Positions 5,272 through 10,154 of a DNA stretch of 10,154 bases are shown here, in pieces. The stretch comes from an uncultured Emticicia sp. (lineage in GTDB: Bacteria > Bacteroidota > Bacteroidia > Cytophagales > Spirosomataceae): positions 1 to 10,154 of the forward strand of contig NZ_CALCZQ010000014.1 of NCBI RefSeq assembly GCF_937903345.1. The letters run 5' to 3'. How positions within the stretch are numbered: the first letter of the stretch is position 1; each line of letters begins with the position of its first letter. A program made the translations under genes and the position numbers. A model generated the notes under the pieces. It ran no database searches. It was not told the DNA's origin and saw only the letters and a list, made by a program, of their open reading frames with translations.

Positions 5272-8200
5272 ATGCAAAGAATTATCTACCTTATATTCTT
5301 GGGTTTATCCACTTTTTTGACTGCCATTGGCAATGATAAGCCAGTCGAAACATCCAACGAAGTTTTCAGGCCTCACCATGATGGAAAGCATTTTTTCATT
5401 GCTCCCAATATAACAGTAGCACAACCCACCCAAGCCGATATTGAGTCGGCCATTGCTGATGCCCAAACACAAGGGCGTATCATCAAGATTACATCGGCGG
5501 GTTTTAGTATTCCTGCGGCCTTGAAAGAAATTACGAGCTTGCCCGTCACTTTTCGCAATCAGATTGATGGCTGGAACTACGATATTACAGTTTTTGCTAT
5601 AACTTTTACGCCCATCGGCTCGAAATTGAGTATTGGTTGTAAATTCAATTTGCCCAATAATCAAGCAATTTATTTTGGAGCGAATGATATTGCTACTTCG
5701 GGTAAAAATGGTTTTGTGGGTGAATTACCGATTTTAACAAGCACACTAACAGATGCCAAACAAGCCGAATTAGATGATACTGGCGGACTATTGGGTGGAG
5801 AAACGCAATTTTATGAGGTCGCGATTCCGAACTTCAATGATAAACTCAAAATGGGATTGAGTAAAAATACAAAACTTCATTTTGAGTGCGGTACTTTCAA
5901 GAAATTTACGCTTTCGGGTTATCTGAAATCATTTGATGAAGTTGAACGAGAAAATAATGATGGTGCTGTCATCAACGACGGCAAGCCTTTGATGTTGTTT
6001 TTCGGAACTAAAGACGTGTTCGATTGGCAAGATATGTACTTCGAGGCAAACGTTTCGAGGGCATTTCATCATGCCAACCTTAAAGAACTTGGCTTTAATT
6101 TTTCGGCTTCAAACAAAGCCATCATTGATTTAAGTAAAACACAAAACCCCGCCAATTTACCAACTTGTGTCAATGCTGATGGTTGGCAAGGAGTTTACTT
6201 TCCCACTTTCCAAGTCCGATTACCACAGTTTTTCAAACTCCGTACTGGCGTAACGCTGGCAAGTAGAACAGGCAAAAATCTGTTTATCGACAAAACAGGC
6301 TTATTGGGTAATATGACCGCCGAAAAAGTCTATACACTCAACGAAGGCTACACCGATGAAGTGAATCAATTCGATATGTCGCTTGATTTATTATCCACCA
6401 ATTTTGTCTGTAATCAAGCTCCAATAATTTCAATATTGGGACGTATTCAACTGGGCAAATGCGGTTCAAGTAGCAATCAAGCCGATAAACTACTATATTA
6501 CAATGTCATCTACGATAAAATTCGTAATGGCTATTCTTTCTTGGTCAAAGAAAAAGAATCAGGCAATTATAGCAGTAATTCGCTCACACTCGAAACTGGT
6601 TCTACGGTCAATTTTGGAATAAGTAGTAGTTCGTTGGTGATTAATGCCAAACTACCAAAAACACCAATCATCACGACAGCTGCTGCGGCCTATAACAATA
6701 GCATTTGTAGCAATTTTGAAACGACATTTAGTCTTTCAGATTGCAGCACAGGAATGTTCAAATGGACAAGCCCAACGGGTGTAGGTAATGAAAATATTAA
6801 TCCTTTAATCATCAAACCCATCACCACACAAAGCAGTCAACAGATGGTTTATCAGGCGAGCTGTTTTGATAAATACTGTATCAACGAAAACTCTAATACT
6901 ATCACGCTGACAGTCTATAACGGTTTACCCGATTTGACCTTGACCAGCGATAAGTCAGTGATGTGTTCTTCTCAAACCGTTACTCTAACAGTAGGAAGTA
7001 CCTGTGCAGGAAAAATCAGCTGGAGTACTCCCGAAAATGCTACATTTTCTATTGATAACGTAAATACTAAAGTAGTTGAATATCTTAGTTTGAGGGCTAC
7101 TCAAGATAAAATATATAAAGTACGTTGCGAGTTGGGTGAATGTTACAGCAATCAAACCAATGAAGCGGTTCAAACGATTAGCATCAAAAAAGCACTTACA
7201 AAGCCTATTCTGACAACTCTTAATGCTGATAATTCAGCAAACCCAACCCATACAGTTTGTTCAGGAAATTCGATTATCATCAGTGGTACGTGTGCTGATG
7301 CTGGAGCTGTCTTTGCTTGGACGGCTGGGTTGAATAGTACCGATACTAACCCTTATACATTGACAACCAATGTTAGTATTCCCCAAAACAAAGATTATGT
7401 TTATAAAGCCGCTTGTACGAAAGATGGATGTTCGAGCGTAGCTGACTTGACAGTAAAAGAGTCTCCGATTCCTAAGCCTACGCACTTCTTTGCTGTGCGT
7501 AATCCGATTGAAATAGGTGGTTTGGTTGAGATAGCGGCTTTGGGTTGTCCACAAGGCAGTTATGTTTGGAGTAATAATAAAACTGGTAAATGGAATGGTC
7601 AAAATGGCGAAACTGTACAAGAAATACTCAATCAACCAACTACCTATTCAGTTCGATGTGTAGTGAATGGTTGTTCATCTTTACCGACCGCCTCAATTAC
7701 TGTCAATGTGGTATCTTGCGAAGAAGCTTATCCTGCCCCAAGCTTGGTTGGAAGTATTGATGGTTTGAGCGAAGCATTACCCAATAGCCCAGTTAAATTA
7801 TACGCCAGTGGTTGTGAGAATGCATATGAATGGAGCAACGGCATTATTTCGACTAATAATGATGGAACAAGTACGATTATTACAGTAAACCCATCCGAAA
7901 CGACAGAGTATAAAGTAAGATGTAAAAAAGATGATGGCTGTAAATCGGCATGGAAATCGGGCGTAACTATCAAAGTAAAAACTTGTGAGGAAGGAGTAGC
8001 CGCACCCAATATGATAGGAAGCATTGACGATTTGAATGATGTAACACCAAATACTGCTGTCAAATTATATGCAGTAGGTTGTAGTAATTTATATGAATGG
8101 AGTGATGGAACGGTATCTTCAAAAAATGATGGAAGTGGGACAATTATTACTGTCAACCCAAGTGAAACTACCAAATACAAAGTCCGTTGTACAGTAGATG

Positions 8201-9678
8201 ATGGCTGTAAATCTGGCTGGACGGCTGAGTTTGAAGTAAGGGTGAAGGCGACAACACCATGTGCAATACTGCCTGCCGATCCAGTAATTAATGCAACTAA
8301 GACAAGTCTTATATCAGATAATGATTTGACAACTTTAACAGCATCAGGTTGTGGTGGAACAATTACTTGGAGTAATGGTGGTAAGGGTACTAAAATAACT
8401 GTTTCGACCGCTTCAAAATATTCAGCGACTTGTACAGTTGATGGTTGTGTGAGTGGAAAAAGTAATGAAATTACTATTACTAAAGATGGGTGTACAATGC
8501 CTGTTGCTCCAGTAATCTCAATTACCCAGACCAATGCAGTTTTAAAAGTGGTTGGTTGTACAGGAGGTACAATATTCTGGAATACTGGTATAGAAAATGA
8601 AAGCATAAGCCCGAATGAATCTGGAACATATACCGTCACATGTACAATTACAAATGCTTGTGGTTCTGACAAAAGTTCGACTACATTTGTTTTTTCTGCC
8701 CCACCAAGTACTTGTTCTTCCTCAATTCCAAGTATTTCCGCTTCTGTTACCATTAATTTAGGAGAAACAGTAACGATTACTGCAAATGGGTGTAGTGGTA
8801 GCATAGCCTGGTCTAATGGCGAAATTAAGAATCCAATTAGCGTATCTCCTAACAAAACAACGCTCTATAGGGCTATCTGCACAGAAGGAAAATGTAGTGC
8901 GTCAGCGTCTGAATTTATAAGTGTGTTTGTTCGATGTACCAAACCAGAAATCACTGTAAGTGCAAAGGAAATTTGTATAGGTAAATCCGTAACCCTAACC
9001 GCTGACTGCTCTGAAGAAGTTATTTGGAACAATAATAGTACAAGTAAAAGTATCAATGTAAGCCCAACAATCAAAACTTTTTATAGTGCCCAATGTAAAG
9101 GTAAGGACTGTGCAATTAGTGAGTCAAGTGGACAAGAAATTACAGTACAGGCTTCTCAATCTATACCCTTGCCAACTATTACTATTATTGGAGCCAAGGA
9201 AAAAGTTGATAATTCTTACGGTGTGATTTTAGGAAATTCTGTGAATGTTTCAGCTTTTTGCCCAGATGCTTACGAACTAGAATGGACTGAAAAACCTCAG
9301 TCTTTTTTTGGTGGTGACATTACACTTACCAATCACGCTAAATTTAGTGCTAAATGCAAAAAAGGTGATTGTTCAAGTAATACAGTAACTAAGTACGTTC
9401 AGTTATTTAAATTAATTAAATTTAGAGATGAACGTTGGTGGTATCCAGATAATGTGAAATGTGATTGGGCAACAAACAATGAATTTTATACGCCAATAGA
9501 TTGTCAATTAAAAGATAAGTGCAATAATTTTTATGGGGGAATGTTTGCTCGTCTGTATATAGGATTGTTTGACACTACATTTGGATATTGGTATCAACTT
9601 CACGATACTTACACGGACAAAAAGTATAAAGTCAAAATTAAGAGTGGAAATGTTGTAGATATAAAAGATTGTGATTAA
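5272..9678 (+). CDS. Large secreted protein with about 11 Ig-like repeats
   Basis: The product is 1468 residues, probably a surface or secreted adhesin-like protein. I chose ATG 5272: MQRIIYLIFLGLSTFLTAIG is a clear signal peptide, whereas the frame open from 5164 runs through the IS1 tail. Residues about 25-463 are beta-rich with no named domain (around YFGANDIATSGKNGFVGELP and MLFFGTKDVFDWQDMYFEAN). Residues 464-1379 hold about 11 repeats of 70-92 residues with the pattern GC-x(3-6)-W(S/T)-x(10-20)-I-x-V-x-P-x(2)-T-x-Y-x-(V/A)-x-C-x(4)-C, typical of Bacteroidota Ig-like modules; the Cys pair probably forms a disulfide outside the cell. Repeats beginning at residues 816 and 905 are nearly copies. 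The last 89 residues are a different, aromatic- and Cys-rich tail. I see no T9SS C-terminal sorting domain, so attachment and exact role are unknown. Confidence 0.85.
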   Translation: MQRIIYLIFLGLSTFLTAIGNDKPVETSNEVFRPHHDGKHFFIAPNITVAQPTQADIESAIADAQTQGRIIKITSAGFSIPAALKEITSLPVTFRNQIDGWNYDITVFAITFTPIGSKLSIGCKFNLPNNQAIYFGANDIATSGKNGFVGELPILTSTLTDAKQAELDDTGGLLGGETQFYEVAIPNFNDKLKMGLSKNTKLHFECGTFKKFTLSGYLKSFDEVERENNDGAVINDGKPLMLFFGTKDVFDWQDMYFEANVSRAFHHANLKELGFNFSASNKAIIDLSKTQNPANLPTCVNADGWQGVYFPTFQVRLPQFFKLRTGVTLASRTGKNLFIDKTGLLGNMTAEKVYTLNEGYTDEVNQFDMSLDLLSTNFVCNQAPIISILGRIQLGKCGSSSNQADKLLYYNVIYDKIRNGYSFLVKEKESGNYSSNSLTLETGSTVNFGISSSSLVINAKLPKTPIITTAAAAYNNSICSNFETTFSLSDCSTGMFKWTSPTGVGNENINPLIIKPITTQSSQQMVYQASCFDKYCINENSNTITLTVYNGLPDLTLTSDKSVMCSSQTVTLTVGSTCAGKISWSTPENATFSIDNVNTKVVEYLSLRATQDKIYKVRCELGECYSNQTNEAVQTISIKKALTKPILTTLNADNSANPTHTVCSGNSIIISGTCADAGAVFAWTAGLNSTDTNPYTLTTNVSIPQNKDYVYKAACTKDGCSSVADLTVKESPIPKPTHFFAVRNPIEIGGLVEIAALGCPQGSYVWSNNKTGKWNGQNGETVQEILNQPTTYSVRCVVNGCSSLPTASITVNVVSCEEAYPAPSLVGSIDGLSEALPNSPVKLYASGCENAYEWSNGIISTNNDGTSTIITVNPSETTEYKVRCKKDDGCKSAWKSGVTIKVKTCEEGVAAPNMIGSIDDLNDVTPNTAVKLYAVGCSNLYEWSDGTVSSKNDGSGTIITVNPSETTKYKVRCTVDDGCKSGWTAEFEVRVKATTPCAILPADPVINATKTSLISDNDLTTLTASGCGGTITWSNGGKGTKITVSTASKYSATCTVDGCVSGKSNEITITKDGCTMPVAPVISITQTNAVLKVVGCTGGTIFWNTGIENESISPNESGTYTVTCTITNACGSDKSSTTFVFSAPPSTCSSSIPSISASVTINLGETVTITANGCSGSIAWSNGEIKNPISVSPNKTTLYRAICTEGKCSASASEFISVFVRCTKPEITVSAKEICIGKSVTLTADCSEEVIWNNNSTSKSINVSPTIKTFYSAQCKGKDCAISESSGQEITVQASQSIPLPTITIIGAKEKVDNSYGVILGNSVNVSAFCPDAYELEWTEKPQSFFGGDITLTNHAKFSAKCKKGDCSSNTVTKYVQLFKLIKFRDERWWYPDNVKCDWATNNEFYTPIDCQLKDKCNNFYGGMFARLYIGLFDTTFGYWYQLHDTYTDKKYKVKIKSGNVVDIKDCD
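7717..8259 (+). repeat. Tandem pair of close Ig-like repeats inside the large gene
   Basis: Units 7717-7983 (89 codons) and 7984-8259 (92 codons) both begin with CEE and share GSID, LYAxGC, YEWS, IITVNPSETT, YKVRC, DDGCKS and W. Resemblance is visible in the DNA as well, for example TATATGAATGGAG against CATATGAATGGAG, pointing to a fairly recent duplication. The other repeats of this gene are more diverged. Confidence 0.8.
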
Positions 9679-10008
9679 ACAAAAGACAAAGTTTATATTC
9701 TAAATAAAAGGGATTTTTGCTTAGTTCAAAAAGACGTATCTTTCTGATCTATGCGTTTCAAAAAACTCACCAATATATTTAATGTGGTAGTGTTCCAAAT
9801 TTGTGGATAAGCATTTTAGAGAAAATTGAGCATTAAAACAAAATATTTCAAAGCAACAAAATCAATGATTAAAAGAATAAAATTACACGTTCACCAATTC
9901 ATATAGATTTTATGGCATCCTTAGAGCATTCGTATTACAGATTTGGGTATGAACCTATCAGATGCCCAAAATGTAGAAAAAAAAGAATTTTTTGGAACTA
10001 AAAAAATA
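9679..10008. other. 330-base intergenic region, largely featureless
   Basis: This A+T-rich gap holds weak foldbacks only: AAAGA-CGTA-TCTTT near 9729 and ATTTT-AGAG-AAAAT near 9813. Neither has the G+C-rich stem plus T-run of a convincing terminator. I found no clear TAnnTTTG promoter box, no tRNA and no IS end. It contains the short CPxC reading frame listed separately. Confidence 0.5.
9912..10001 (+). CDS. 29-residue CPxC mini-ORF, possibly a gene fragment
   Basis: ATG 9912 to TAA 9999-10001 reads YYRFGYEPIRCPKCRKKRIF in its middle to end. The order Y-R-F...E-P...C-P-x-C-x-K-K recalls the first strand and first zinc knuckle of small zinc ribbons at the N-terminus of Bacteroidota DNA-mobilisation or primase-like proteins (from memory, unverified). 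Only one Cys pair is present, so it cannot be a whole ribbon. It may be a decayed remnant or chance; 7 bases separate it from the next ATG. Confidence 0.25.
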   Translation: MASLEHSYYRFGYEPIRCPKCRKKRIFWN

Positions 10009-10154
10009 ATGAATAAACATTTTTTACATATTTTATTATACCTTTTGTTGCTGTCATTAGCAATAAACAGTTCTCTTATTGCCCAAAACTACCCCGTTGC
10101 TTGCACGCCTATTGTGAAGCCGAGTTACTCTTTGAAATGGTCGGAGATTAGTAC
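10009..10154 (+). CDS. Exported protein, 3' end outside the window
   Basis: Only the first 48 codons are present. Residues 1-25 or so are a signal peptide (NKHFLHILLYLLLLSLAINS, then SLIAQ), with cleavage likely after IA before Gln. The mature start QNYPVACTPIVKPSYSLKW resembles, from memory, the start of large secreted Bacteroidota proteins beginning YPV...PPYS that often sit next to other giant surface proteins. It lies downstream of the Ig-repeat protein on the same strand, so the two may act together on the cell surface (inference). The size and domains cannot be judged. Confidence 0.6.
   Translation, partial: MNKHFLHILLYLLLLSLAINSSLIAQNYPVACTPIVKPSYSLKWSEIS

Noticed and set aside
7717..8259. 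CRISPR-like or noncoding tandem repeat
   Set aside because: The repeat unit is about 270 bases, in frame and protein-conserved; it is a domain duplication.
7728..8855. 375-codon open frame on the minus strand
   Set aside because: It lies wholly within the Ig-repeat gene in antisense; its length comes from the repeats' codon pattern, and its translation is low-complexity Val/Leu/Pro-rich text with no domain.
9729..9742. Terminator after the giant gene
   Set aside because: The stem is only 5 A+T-rich pairs with no T-run, too weak to call.

Overview
The window looks like accessory DNA from a Bacteroidota bacterium, probably of the Cytophagales/Flectobacillus-Arcicella-Runella type (inference). 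The grounds are strong A+T bias, no Shine-Dalgarno sites before the starts, a rRNA-leader-style GTTCTTTGACATATT element, and very large secreted proteins built from Bacteroidota-type Cys/Trp Ig-like repeats. Every supported gene is on the + strand.

Positions 2-4055 hold a compact series of genes that reads as two paralogous toxin-like cassettes. First comes the 3' end of a TPR protein. It overlaps by 4 bases a GH19 (chitinase/lysozyme-fold) hydrolase, which is followed 4 bases later by a signal-peptide protein with a C-terminal SH3-like domain. After a 44-base gap with a boxA-like element comes a second GH19 hydrolase, then, 7 bases later, a second signal-peptide protein that is broken. The two hydrolases share a well-conserved N-terminal leader (about 41 of 63 residues by hand alignment), while their catalytic domains differ much more. 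The layout of leader, cell-wall hydrolase and exported partner suggests effector/immunity pairs for a contact-dependent or contractile secretion system. No secretion structural gene lies in the window, so this is inference. The second hydrolase also has an apparent +1 frameshift (CCC TGA) near its 5' end.

Positions 4009-5218 are mobile DNA. A REP-associated tyrosine (Y1/HUH) transposase gene is bounded by 46-base imperfect inverted repeats. Each repeat folds into a hairpin, and the two hairpins differ by a compensatory base-pair change. The element cuts off the second exported-protein gene on its left and abuts a 5'-truncated IS1-family transposase on its right.

Positions 5272-9675 encode one 1468-residue secreted protein: a signal peptide, a beta-rich N-terminal region of about 460 residues, about 11 Ig-like Cys/Trp repeats, and an unrecognised tail of about 89 residues rich in aromatics and cysteine. 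No typical T9SS sorting domain is seen. A 330-base, mostly non-coding gap follows, with a 29-codon CPxC mini-ORF. The window ends in the first 48 codons of another exported protein.
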